The translations under genes were made by a program, and so were the position numbers. A stretch of 32,913 bases of DNA. It comes from Bradyrhizobium sp. CCH5-F6. Lineage in GTDB: Bacteria; Pseudomonadota; Alphaproteobacteria; Rhizobiales; Xanthobacteraceae. How positions within the stretch are numbered: position 1 is the first letter of the stretch; every line of letters starts with the position of its first letter. The stretch is taken from positions 1 through 32,913 of the forward strand of contig NZ_LSIC01000026.1 of the NCBI RefSeq assembly GCF_001556045.1. The letters run 5' to 3'. Positions 1 to 8,800 of the stretch are shown piece after piece. Under the pieces are notes generated by a model. It was not told where the DNA came from. It made no database searches and saw only the letters and a list, made by a program, of their open reading frames with translations.

Positions 1-6
1 CGCCAC

Positions 7-28
7 CTTCTCCCACAAGGGGAGAAGG
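7..28. repeat. Short inverted repeat 3' of the SDR gene
   Basis: CCTTCTCCC and GGGGAGAAGG arms are separated by a 4-base loop. It lies just beyond the stop codon of the minus-strand dehydrogenase gene. The motif resembles the G/C-rich palindromes scattered between genes in Bradyrhizobium. It could act as a transcript-end hairpin, but there is no U-tract. The window edge cuts off its context. Confidence 0.5.
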
Positions 29-53
29 GAAGGGCAGAGTCTTTCGCCTCCGT

Positions 54-854
54 CTACCCCCGCCGCACGCTCGCGCCGCCATCCACCGGCAGCGTCACAC
101 CTGTAATGAAGTTCGCCTCGTCCGAGGCCAGAAACAGCGCGGCGTTGGCGACGTCCCATCCGGTGCCCATCTTCCTGCGCAGCGGCACCTTGCTGTCGCG
201 TTCGGCTTCGACCTCGGCGCGGGTCTTGTGCCATTCGCGGGCGCGGGTGTCGACGGCCATCGGCGTGTTCATCAGGCCCGGCAGGATGACGTTGGCGCGG
301 ATGCCGTATTCGGCGTTCTGGTAGGCGAGCTGTTCGGTGAAGGCGATCATCGCCGACTTCGTCGCCTTGTAGGCGACGTAAGGGTAGGTCGTGATCGCCG
401 CCATCGAGGAGATGTTGATGATGACGCCGCTTTGCTGCATGCGCATGATCGGGATCACCTCTTTCGCCGCCAGGATACAGCTCTTGAGGTTGATGGCGAC
501 GACGCGGTCGAACGCCTCCTCGGTCAATTGCAGCAGCTCGGCATCGCCGCCGGCAAGGCTGACGCCGACATTGTTGTGCAGCACGTCGATCCGGCCCCAG
601 CGCGATTGCGCGTCGGCCACCATCGCCTTGATGTCGGCAGCCTTGGTCACGTCGGCCTTGAAGGCCGCGGCGGTGCCAAGTTTCGCGGTGATCATCGCCA
701 CCGTTTCCTGCGCCGACTCCAGATGATGGTCGACGCACAAGACCTTCGCGCCTTCGCGGGCGAAGGTGAGCGCGGTGGCGCGGCCGTTGCCCATGCCTTC
801 GCCGGAGCTCTGGCCGGCTCCGACGACGATCGCAACCTTGTCCTTCAAGCGCAT
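54..854 (-). CDS. SDR family NAD(P)-dependent oxidoreductase
   Basis: This 266-residue protein is the usual length for a classical short-chain dehydrogenase/reductase, a cytoplasmic enzyme that oxidises alcohols or reduces ketones with NAD(P). The N-terminal Rossmann motif (VVGAG, about residues 11-24) is stretched: several residues (QSSGEGM) separate the first Gly cluster from GNG, where the classical motif is TGxxxGIG. NNVG at 94-97 replaces the common NNAG. The catalytic set is visible as SS at 149-150, Tyr162 and Lys166 in YKATK. The C-terminus has the typical VTLPVDGG. The ATG at 854 has a GGAG ribosome-binding site about 10 bases upstream. It is a single gene with no partner in the window, so the substrate cannot be inferred. 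Confidence 0.93.
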   Translation of the reverse strand: MRLKDKVAIVVGAGQSSGEGMGNGRATALTFAREGAKVLCVDHHLESAQETVAMITAKLGTAAAFKADVTKAADIKAMVADAQSRWGRIDVLHNNVGVSLAGGDAELLQLTEEAFDRVVAINLKSCILAAKEVIPIMRMQQSGVIINISSMAAITTYPYVAYKATKSAMIAFTEQLAYQNAEYGIRANVILPGLMNTPMAVDTRAREWHKTRAEVEAERDSKVPLRRKMGTGWDVANAALFLASDEANFITGVTLPVDGGASVRRG

Positions 855-1100
855 CTGGTCTCACTCCCGGCTCGGGACCTGCCCGCCCCGTTATTTTCGT
901 GCAGATTAGCAATCGCCTCGAGCGGAGAGAAGGGCGCCGCTCCTGCGTTCATGTCATTGACATCATGGAATTGCATGCTGCGCCGGGCTCACTGCACCTG
1001 GCTCGTGCTGGCGGTTCAGGAACCGTTGTCGAGAGATCGCGTTTGTTGCGGAGCCTGTCCCCGCGCTAAAATGACCGCATCATGCGGATGTAGCGACAGC

Positions 1101-1135
1101 ACAAAAAAGAAGAGCCGCTCGTGGTGACGAGCGGC
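1101..1135 (-). terminator. Rho-independent terminator
   Basis: A perfect 8-base stem GCCGCTCG/CGAGCGGC (1114-1121 with 1128-1135) has a 6-base loop. On the minus strand it is followed by TCTTCTTTTTTG, a clear U-tract. It would end transcription from the nuclease gene or from the candidate small RNA. Confidence 0.8.
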
Positions 1136-1231
1136 CCAAGTCTAGGGAGGAAACGCCCGAGCGACGCAATCGGCCGAGGCCGGATTGCTGCCAAGGAAAC
1201 GCTCGCGCGAAGCGCTTGCGTAGGTTCATAA
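1101..1231 (-). ncRNA. Candidate small RNA ending in an intrinsic terminator
   Basis: On the minus strand this stretch could fold into successive stems. One is an imperfect palindrome near 1206-1220. A second is a strong GC stem at 1166-1188 (GCAATCGGCC pairs with GGCCGGATTGC, two-base loop, one bulge). The last is the terminator hairpin at 1114-1135. A hairpin chain ending in a U-tract, far (about 180 bases) from the preceding stop codon, is the layout of a small RNA. It could instead be the structured 3' untranslated region of the nuclease transcript. No known RNA family was recognised and the 5' end is a guess. Confidence 0.35.
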
Positions 1232-1311
1232 GTGCAGCAACCCGCCCAGGAGTTCAATTCCGGATCAATACGGTCTCGGACTGCTACTCACGGCTGCGCG
1301 AGGGAAATTAT

Positions 1312-2100
1312 TCACTTTGGCCGGCGGCAGTTGTAGGCCTTGCGGAAGCCGGCGGCCTGGGCGTCGTCCTCCGAGCAGAACCAGCGGTCGGGCTGGGTGG
1401 TCGCGGGATAGCTCGGGCAGCCGCGCAAATGATAGATGCCGATATTGCCGGTGACGCGGGCGCGCACCGCGAGCTTGCCCTTGATGCTGCAACTCGGCGG
1501 CATCGTCAGCTCCTCCGGAAACAGCACGGCGCGGATTTCCTTTTCGCGGTCCGGCCGGCAGGCGGCGCCGAGGAGCACGCCGTCCTTCTTGCCGGCGCGG
1601 AAGTCTTGCGGCGCAACAAAGCAGCCCTTCCAGATCCCGGCGGCCGCCGCCTTGGCCTCGCTGGCCGCCGGCTTGACGTTGGCCTTGACCGGCTCGCGCG
1701 CGAGGGCAAAGCCGAGCTTGATCAGCTGCTCGTTCAAGCTGGCCTTGTCGCCCTCGGCCGTGCAGATCGCGCGGTGCCGCTTGCCAAAGCTCTTTTCCGG
1801 TCCGACATCGTCGCAGCGCACCGTCCGCTTGTTGATCAGCTTCGTCAGCTGGTCGCGAGCCTCGATCCCGCAGGTCCAGGAATCCGCTTGATTGTCGATG
1901 CAGACCTGGTCCAGCTCGGGCGCGTCGACGCCGTCGAGCCGGTAGGTGACGTCGCCGACCTGGATGGAGTTGCCGTCACGGGCGGTCGCGGCGCCGGTCA
2001 GCGCGGAAGCCGGCCCGGACGCGGCCAGAGATCCGGACAAGGCGAAAAACGAAACGAGCGCAACAGCGCGGGCGGCGGCAAAGAAATTCTGGAAAGACAT
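1312..2100 (-). CDS. Secreted thermonuclease (SNase-like) family protein
   Basis: The protein has 262 residues. An N-terminal signal peptide (hydrophobic stretch about residues 12-28, Ala-rich end) points to export. It is followed by a staphylococcal-nuclease-like OB-fold domain with [13 protein letters not shown] and FGKRHRAIC, the places where this family carries its calcium-binding and catalytic residues. Such enzymes cut DNA or RNA phosphodiesters. The last 60 or so residues ([10 protein letters not shown], then [19 protein letters not shown]) form the small Cys-rich Ada-like/Excalibur-like module often attached to bacterial secreted nucleases. The start at 2100 is the first that gives a complete signal peptide; its ribosome-binding site is weak. 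It is divergent from the GMC gene, and the candidate small RNA and terminator lie downstream. Confidence 0.87.
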   Translation of the reverse strand: MSFQNFFAAARAVALVSFFALSGSLAASGPASALTGAATARDGNSIQVGDVTYRLDGVDAPELDQVCIDNQADSWTCGIEARDQLTKLINKRTVRCDDVGPEKSFGKRHRAICTAEGDKASLNEQLIKLGFALAREPVKANVKPAASEAKAAAAGIWKGCFVAPQDFRAGKKDGVLLGAACRPDREKEIRAVLFPEELTMPPSCSIKGKLAVRARVTGNIGIYHLRGCPSYPATTQPDRWFCSEDDAQAAGFRKAYNCRRPK

Positions 2101-2301
2101 ACGGACTCGCTATCGATGGCTCGTGCGCCTCGTTCCTAGCATCCGGAAGTGGCGATACCAATGGTCTGCGGCCTGCGAATTGCGACATTCCGGCCTCGCC
2201 GCTTTACTCGGCCGTCGCTCTGACCGTATCGTTCGCCGGCCTCGCTGACTGCGAAAGGCCGAATCGCCCGGGAAGCGGCGAGGGGGAGGAAAAAGCCTAC
2301 G

Positions 2302-3900
2302 ATGAAAGACCCCGTGGACGTCCTGATCATCGGCGCCGGCGCTTCCGGCGCGGCGGTGGCGTGGTCGCTGGCCGAGACCAAGATGCACATCCTCTGCCTG
2401 GAGCAGGGCGGCTGGATGAACCCGGCGGAATATCCCAGCACCGGCCGGGACTGGGAGGCCAAGTTCTACGGCGAATGGTCGTCGAGCCCCAACGTTCGCG
2501 GCCGTCCCGAGGACTACCCGATCAACGACGACAACTCGCCGATCAAGGTCGTCAACTACAACGCGGTCGGCGGCTCGACGGTGATGTACACCGCGCACTG
2601 GCCGCGGCTGCACCCTTCCGATTTCAAGGTGAAGACGCTCGACGGTGTCGCCGACGACTGGCCGATCGATTACGACGCGCTGACCCCGTTCTTCGAGGAG
2701 AACGATCGGATGATGGGCACGTCAGGCTTGTCGGGCGATCCGTTGTCGCCGCTGACGCATCCGCCGATGCCGCAGCAGCCGCTCGGCTTGTCCGGCGCCA
2801 TCATCGCCAAGGCCATGAACGAGCTCGGCTGGCACTGGTGGCCGTCGGACACGACGGTCGCGACCATGGACTATGAGGGCCGGGCGCGCTGCATCAATCT
2901 CGGCCATTGCACGCCCGCCTGCGCGCAAGGCGCGAAAGCATCCACCGACATCACCTATTGGCCGCATGCGATCCGCGCCGGCGTCGAGCTGCGCACCCAT
3001 TGCCGCGTGCGCGAGATCACCACCGACGAGAACGGAATGGCTTCGGGCGTCGTCTATTACGACAAGGATGGCGTCGAGCAGTTTCAGCCTGCGCATGTCG
3101 TCATTATTGCCTGCAACGGCGTGGGCACGCCGCGCCTGCTTTTGAACTCGGCCTCGGGGCGCTTTCCGAACGGGCTTGCCAATTCGTCCGGCCTCGTCGG
3201 CAAGAACCTGATGTTCCATCCCTATGCTCAAATCTACGGATTTGTGAAGGAGCCGACCGACAGCAATCGCGCGCCGCCGACCTGCCTGTGGAGCAAGGAA
3301 TTTTACGACACTGACCTGTCGCGCGGCTTCGTGCGCGGCTACGGCATCCAGTTCGGCCGTGGCGCGGGGCCGGTGTTCGAGGCGGTCGCGAGCGAGCAAA
3401 AGGGCATTCTGCCATGGGGCGCCGACCATCATCGCGTATTCCGTAAGCTCAACGGTCATCGGCTCGCGGTGTCGGCAATCTGCGAGGATCTACCCGAGGA
3501 GCACAACCGCGTCACGCTCGATCCCGTGCTGAAGGACAGTCACGGCATCCCCGCGCCGAAGGTCGACTATACGATCAGCGAGAACAGCCGGAAAATGATG
3601 GAGCACGGGTTGGCGCGCGGCCGGGAGATTCTCGAGACCGCCGGCGCGACCGACATCTGCATCAACAATCCGATCCCCTGGGGCGGCTGGCATCTGCTCG
3701 GCACCGCGCGGATGGGCACCGACCCCGAGCGCTCCGTCGTCAACGAATGGGGCCGCTCGCACGATGTGAAGAACCTCTTCATCGTCGACGGCAGCATCTT
3801 CGTCACCTCGGGCGGCGTGAACCCGACGTCGACCATCCAGGCCCTCGCGCTCTACATCGCCGACCAGATGAAGCAGCGCTTGGCTAATTTGTTCGATTGA
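2302..3900 (+). CDS. GMC family FAD-dependent oxidoreductase
   Basis: This 532-residue flavoenzyme belongs to the glucose-methanol-choline family, in the subgroup resembling the large subunit of gluconate 2-dehydrogenase and related sugar or alcohol dehydrogenases. The FAD-binding GAGASGAA is at residues 11-18. The C-terminal signature holds the catalytic pair His464 (GWHLLGTARMG) and Asn507 (NPTST). CxxxGHCxxxC-like cysteines lie near 197-208. The start at 2302 follows a purine-rich AGGAAAAAG. There is no twin-arginine leader. The next gene on the same strand is its probable small subunit, separated by 219 bases that contain a palindromic repeat. The substrate is not predictable from sequence alone. 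Confidence 0.92.
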   Translation: MKDPVDVLIIGAGASGAAVAWSLAETKMHILCLEQGGWMNPAEYPSTGRDWEAKFYGEWSSSPNVRGRPEDYPINDDNSPIKVVNYNAVGGSTVMYTAHWPRLHPSDFKVKTLDGVADDWPIDYDALTPFFEENDRMMGTSGLSGDPLSPLTHPPMPQQPLGLSGAIIAKAMNELGWHWWPSDTTVATMDYEGRARCINLGHCTPACAQGAKASTDITYWPHAIRAGVELRTHCRVREITTDENGMASGVVYYDKDGVEQFQPAHVVIIACNGVGTPRLLLNSASGRFPNGLANSSGLVGKNLMFHPYAQIYGFVKEPTDSNRAPPTCLWSKEFYDTDLSRGFVRGYGIQFGRGAGPVFEAVASEQKGILPWGADHHRVFRKLNGHRLAVSAICEDLPEEHNRVTLDPVLKDSHGIPAPKVDYTISENSRKMMEHGLARGREILETAGATDICINNPIPWGGWHLLGTARMGTDPERSVVNEWGRSHDVKNLFIVDGSIFVTSGGVNPTSTIQALALYIADQMKQRLANLFD

Positions 3901-3934
3901 GAGGGATGATGTTCAAACCCAGCCACGCGCTCGC

Positions 3935-4085
3935 TGCACCTCTCCCGCTTGCGGGAGAGGTCGGCACGAAGTGCCGGCTGAGGGTTCTCTCCTCTGGGAG
4001 AGTCCCTCTGCGGAGACACCCTCTCCCCAACCCTCTCAGCGCGAGCGAAGCTCGTCGCGCCCCGCAAGCGGGGGAGGGAGTGCAC
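3935..4085. repeat. Bradyrhizobium-type palindromic repeat, family A (full copy)
   Basis: This repeat of about 150 bases starts with CTCTCCCGCTTGCGGGAGAG and ends with CCCGCAAGCGGGGGAGGG, giving nested inverted arms plus inner hairpins (GGCACGAAGTGCC). A second copy is at 18033-18163 and a fragment at 32803-32830. It sits between the GMC gene and its small-subunit gene, so it may modulate the relative expression of the two. Confidence 0.85.
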
Positions 4086-4119
4086 TGTCATCGCCGCGCG
4101 AGATCTTGAAGAGGACTCT

Positions 4120-4569
4120 ATGACTGATCATGTTTCCCTCACGCCGCGGCAGCGCGACGATCTCCGCACCATCGCCGCGATGATCATCCCCGCGAGCGAC
4201 GAGTACAAAGTGCCCAGCGCCGATGATCCCGCGATCCAGGCCGATATTCTTGCGACCCTCGGCCGCGACACCAAATTGGTGGCGGCGGCGCTGGATCATC
4301 TGGCGCGGCTCGCCGGAGCGCCGCTCGCCGAGCTCGATGCGGCCAGGCGCGATGCGGTGGCGCAGGAGTTTCGCAGGGACGGCGGCGTCGCCGCTGCGAC
4401 ACTCGTCCGTGTCGTGCTGCAATGCTACTACCGCGACGACCGCGTGCTGCGCTCGCTCGGCCTCGAGCTGCGCGCGCCGTTCCCCAAGGGCCATGTGCTT
4501 CCGGATGGAGACTGGTCGCTGCTCGATCCGGTCAAGGCAAGAGGCGGCTCGCTGCGGCGCGCGCCCTAG
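4120..4569 (+). CDS. Gluconate 2-dehydrogenase subunit 3 family protein
   Basis: The protein has 149 residues. It matches the small subunit (subunit 3) of membrane-linked GMC dehydrogenases: LTPRQRDDLRTIAAMIIPAS near the N-terminus, the middle helices, and YYRDDRVLRSLGL then PFPKGH near the C-terminus. This subunit usually helps the GMC subunit to fold, and to be exported when it carries a Tat leader. Here no twin-arginine leader is present, as with its partner at 2302-3900, so the pair may work in the cytoplasm. The ATG at 4120 is preceded by AAGAGGA at proper spacing. It is probably cotranscribed with the GMC gene across the intervening repeat. Confidence 0.85.
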   Translation: MTDHVSLTPRQRDDLRTIAAMIIPASDEYKVPSADDPAIQADILATLGRDTKLVAAALDHLARLAGAPLAELDAARRDAVAQEFRRDGGVAAATLVRVVLQCYYRDDRVLRSLGLELRAPFPKGHVLPDGDWSLLDPVKARGGSLRRAP

Positions 4570-4661
4570 CCATCTGGGCAGTCCAGCCCTGCGCTCCAGG
4601 CGGGCACCTTGCGCAGTAGGGAATAGGCCACCATCTGTGTGAGCCTTCAAGGACTCTTGCC

Positions 4662-5681
4662 ATGCTTGACTTCACCTCAGATGTCGCCGATGACGCTGTG
4701 TCATCGCGAACGACGGCGTCTGCCCCGGTCGATGACCGGGCTCTGCTGGACGCCTATTCCAATGCCGTGATCGACGTGACCGACCGTGTCGGTCCGGCGG
4801 TCGTGCGGGTCGAGACCGGACCGAAAGTGCCTGATAGACGCGAGCGGGGCGGGCTCGGCTCCGGCATCGTAATCTCGCCGGACGGACTCGTCCTCACCAA
4901 CAGCCATGTGGTCGGCTCCTCCAGGGAGATCCGGCTGCGCGACGTCGAAGGCAACGTCGGCGACGCGCAGGTGCTCGGCGTCGATCCCGACACCGACCTT
5001 GCCTTGCTGCGTGCCAATGGCGTGCGCCATCTGCCTTATGCCGCGCTCGGCAACTCCAAGAGCCTGAAGCGCGGCCAGCTCGTGATTGCGATCGGCAATC
5101 CGCTCGGCTTCGAGTCCACCGTGACCGCAGGCGTGGTCTCGGCGCTCGGGCGTTCGATCCGCTCGGTGAGCGGGCGCACCATCGAGGACGTGATCCAGAC
5201 CGACGCCGCGCTCAATCCCGGCAATTCCGGCGGACCGCTGGTGTCGTCGAATGCCGAGGTAATCGGCATCAACACGGCCATCATCAGCGGCGCGCAGGGC
5301 ATCTGCTTTGCGGTCGCCAGCAACACCGCGCAGTTCGTGCTGTCGGAGATCATCCGCCACGGCTATGTCCGCCGCGCCTATATCGGCGTTGCCGGACAGA
5401 CCGCACCGGTCCCGCGCCGGCACGCGGTGCTGGCCGGCGTCGAGAACAAGATGGGCGCGCTTCTCATGCAGATCGAGCCCGATGGACCTGCGGCCAAGGC
5501 AGGCCTGCTGCCCGGCGACGTCGTGATCAGGCTCGACGGCGTCGAGATCAACGGCGTCGACGATCTGATCCGCGTGCTCGACCGCGACCGCATCGGCCGG
5601 CGGCTCGCCATGGACGTGCTGCGGCTCGGCCGCCTGCGGGCGATCGATATCGATCCGGTCGAGCGCAGGCCGACGCGCTAG
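4662..5681 (+). CDS. S1C (HtrA/Deg-like) serine protease with PDZ domain
   Basis: The 339-residue trypsin-like protease has a complete triad: His82 in TNSHVV, Asp112 in DTDLALL and Ser189 in NPGNSGGP. A single PDZ domain (about 245-330, with GPAAKAGLLPGDVVIRLDG) follows. Deg proteases degrade or refold damaged proteins, usually in the periplasm. The N-terminus (MLDFTSDVADDAVSS...) is acidic and polar with no signal peptide or membrane segment, so a cytoplasmic site is suggested. The AAGGA at 4649-4653, eight bases before ATG 4662, supports this start, and no upstream extension supplies a leader. It lies 92 bases after the GMC small-subunit gene and could be transcribed with it, though nothing functional links them. 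Confidence 0.92.
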   Translation: MLDFTSDVADDAVSSRTTASAPVDDRALLDAYSNAVIDVTDRVGPAVVRVETGPKVPDRRERGGLGSGIVISPDGLVLTNSHVVGSSREIRLRDVEGNVGDAQVLGVDPDTDLALLRANGVRHLPYAALGNSKSLKRGQLVIAIGNPLGFESTVTAGVVSALGRSIRSVSGRTIEDVIQTDAALNPGNSGGPLVSSNAEVIGINTAIISGAQGICFAVASNTAQFVLSEIIRHGYVRRAYIGVAGQTAPVPRRHAVLAGVENKMGALLMQIEPDGPAAKAGLLPGDVVIRLDGVEINGVDDLIRVLDRDRIGRRLAMDVLRLGRLRAIDIDPVERRPTR

Positions 5682-5715
5682 TCGCGGAGCAGTGGCGAGC
5701 ACGTCTCCACAATCT

Positions 5716-5803
5716 CGTCATTGCGAGCGTAGGCGAAGCAATCCAGAATCGTTCCGCGGCGACAGTCTGGATTGCTTCGTCGCAAGGGCTCCTCGCAATG
5801 ACG
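5716..5803. repeat. Palindromic repeat, family B
   Basis: Outer arms CGTCATTGCGAG (5716-5727) and CTCGCAATGACG (5792-5803) are perfect. Inner arms GCGAAGCAATCCAGA and TCTGGATTGCTTCG make a long cruciform-like palindrome. It lies between the convergent protease and oxidoreductase genes, where it may serve as a bidirectional transcript-end structure. This motif is a familiar intergenic repeat in Bradyrhizobium and Rhodopseudomonas. Confidence 0.85.
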
Positions 5804-5828
5804 CGTGGAGAGAACGTTCTCCCGACCG

Positions 5829-8800
5829 TTACTCCGCAGCGGCCGCAAAGCGGCTGTTCTCGAGCTCCGCCTCCAGCCGCGCCGTCTCGGCCGCGGCCAG
5901 CTTGATGTTGGCTTCCTTGACGTGGCCGAATCCGCGGATCGTCTCCGGAACGCGGGCAAGCCGCGCCAGCAGCGGGATCTGCTCCGCCTTCAGGCCCGCG
6001 ATCCGCTGATCGATCATGCCGAGATAATCCGCGATCAGCTTCCGCTCGGTCCGGCGCTCCTCGGTGCGGCCGAACGGATCGAAGGCGCTGCCGCGCAGGA
6101 ACTTGAGCTTGGCGAGAACCCGGAAGGCGTGGACCATCCAACCGCCGAATTCCTGTTTCTGAAGCCGGCCCGTCGTCTTGTCGCGTTTCGCGAAGATCGG
6201 CGGGGCGAGGTGGTACTTCAGCGTGAACTCGCCGTCGAACTTCTCCGACACCTTCTTCGCGAAGCTGCCATCGGTATAGAGCCGCGCGACCTCGTACTCG
6301 TCCTTGTAGGCCATCAGCTTGAACAGATTCTTCGCGACGGCCTCGGTCAGCTCCGTCGATGCGGGCGAAACGGCGCTCTCCGCCTTCCGCACCTTGGCGA
6401 TGGCCGCGAGGTAGCGGTCGGCATAGGCCTTGTCCTGATAGAAGGTCAGGAATTCGGCGCGTGTCGCGATGATATCGTCGAGCGATTTTGCCGGCGCGGA
6501 TGCGCGGCTCTTGAACTGGAGCACGCTGCGCACCCGCGACATGTCGTGGGCGGCGAGGCGACCCCAGCTGAAGGCGAGCTTGTTCATCTCGATCGCGGCG
6601 CCGTTGATCTCGATGGCGCGCAGCAGGGCCTCCAGCGACAGCGGGATCGCGCCCTTCTGGAACGCGAAGCCGAGCATGAAGGGGTTGGTGGCGATGCTGT
6701 CACCCATCAGCGCGGCGGCGATGCCCGTGGCGTCGATGATGTCGAGGTTCTTGTCGCCGATCGCGTCGCGCAGCACGGTCTGCATGGTTCCCATCTCGAA
6801 ATCGAGATCGGGGTTTTGCACGAAACTGGCGGTCGGCTGCAAATCGGCGTTGATGTAGGCCTTCGTGACACCGCGCTCGGCGCGGCTGAGCGCGGTGGGA
6901 CCGGCCGAGACGATCATGTCGCAGCCGAGGATGACATCGGCACCGCCCGTGGTGATGCGGACCGCGGAAATGTCCTCCGGCTTCGGCGCGATGCGGACAT
7001 GGCTCATCACCGCGCCGTTCTTCTGCGAGAGGCCGGTGAAATCCAGTGCCGAGCAGCCACGGCCGTCGACATGAGCGGCCATGCCGAGCAGGGCGCCGAT
7101 GGTGATGACGCCGGTGCCGCCGATGCCGGTGACGAGGATGTTGTAGGGGCCGTCGAGCTCACGCGACGGCGGCAGCGGCAGATCGGCGAACAATTGCCCG
7201 GAATCGACCGCCGAAGTCTTCATCCGCTTGAGCGTGCCACCGTGCACCGTGACGAAACTCGGGCAGAAGCCCTCGACGCAGGAAAAGTCCTTGTTGCAGT
7301 TCGACTGGTCGATCTGGCGCTTGCGGCCGAACTCGGTCTCCAGCGGCTGCACCGAGACGCAGTTCGAGGCCTGCGAGCAGTCGCCGCAGCCTTCGCAGAC
7401 GAGCTCGTTGATGAAGGCGCGCTTGGCCGGATCGGGATAGAGCCCACGCTTGCGGCGGCGGCGCTTTTCCGCGGCGCAAGTCTGGTCGTAGATGATGACG
7501 GTGAGGCCCTTGATGTCGCGCAGCTCGCGCTGCACGGCATCGAGCTCGCGGCGGTGATGGATGGTCGCGCCTTGCGGGAAGTAGTTGCCTTGCGGGTACT
7601 TGCCCGGATCGTCCGAGACGATCGCGAGCCGCTTGACACCCTCCGCCCAGACCTGATGCGCGATCTGCGCGACGTTGAACGCGCCTTCGGCCGGCTGCCC
7701 GCCGGTCATGGCGACGGCGTCGTTGTAGAGGATCTTGTAGGTGATGTTGATGCCGGCGGCGGAGGCAGCGCGGAGCGCGAGCAGACCGGAATGCGTGTAG
7801 GTACCGTCGCCGAGATTCTGGAAGATATGCGTCTCGCTGGTGAAGGGCGACTGGCCGATCCAGTTCACGCCTTCGGCGCCCATATGCGAGATCAGGTCGG
7901 TACGGCGGGTCGGCATGCTCAGGGCCATGCCGTGGCAGCCGATGCCGGCCATGGCGCGGCTTCCCTCCGGCACGCGCGTAGAGGTGTTGTGCGGGCAACC
8001 TGAGCAGAAGAACGGTGTGCGCGCGAGCTTGATCTGCGTGCTGGTGGTGACGGGATTGTCGAACGCCTCGAGCCGCGCGAGGCGCTGCTCCAGCACCGGG
8101 CTGCGATGACCGAGCTTGCGCAGTCGCGCCACCAGTGCACCCGCCACGATGGTCGGCGTCAGCTCGCCCTCGCTCGGCAAGAGCGGCGCTCCAGTCTCGT
8201 CGCGCTTGCCGGTGACCGTCGGGCGCCTGGACGCGTCGATATTGTAGAGGATGCGCATGAGCTGGTCTTCGATGAAGCCGCGCTTCTCCTCGACCACCAG
8301 CACGTCCTGAAGACCTTCGGCGAAACGTTTCGCGCCGCTTTCCTCCAGCGGCCAGGTCAGCGCGACCTTGTAGATGCGCAGGCCCAGATCCTGCGCGTCC
8401 TTGTCGGTAATGCCGAGATCGGCGAGTGCCTGGCGGAGGTCGAGATAGGCCTTGCCGGTTGCGACGATGCCGAGCCGCGCCGGCCTGGAATCGAGCACGA
8501 TGCGGTCGAGCTGGTTGGCGCGGGCGAAGGCCTGCACCGCGGCCATCTTCGGCCCGAACAGGCGCTTCTCGGCTTCGAGCGGCGGATCGGGCCAGCGAAT
8601 GTTGAGGCCGCCGGGCGGCATCTCGAAATCGTCGGGCAGTCTGATCTGGATGCGCTCGGGATCGCTGTAGATGGAGGCCGAGCTCTCGACGGTCTCGCTG
8701 ATCGCCTTGAAGCCGACCCAGCAGCCGGAGAAGCGCGACAGCGCGAAGCCGTAGAGGCCTAGGTCGAGGTAATCTTGCAGCGTCGCCGGATTGATCACGG

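Larger units (their letters stand above)
855..1311. other. Intergenic region with candidate small RNA and terminator
   Basis: These 457 bases lie between two minus-strand genes. The right half holds three stem-loops and an intrinsic terminator in minus-strand orientation (separate entries). A 28-codon minus-strand reading frame starting near 1231 and ending near 1145 overlaps these hairpins and shows no protein-like features. In the left half (about 855-1070) I see no gene. Confidence 0.6.

Noticed and set aside
1216..2139. Plus-strand open frame of 307 codons
   Set aside because: It is opposite the nuclease gene, which has a signal peptide and a known domain; this frame has neither.
5805..8003. 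Plus-strand open frame of 732 codons
   Set aside because: It lies opposite the indolepyruvate oxidoreductase gene. It is low-complexity His/Asp/Arg-rich and has no recognisable family.
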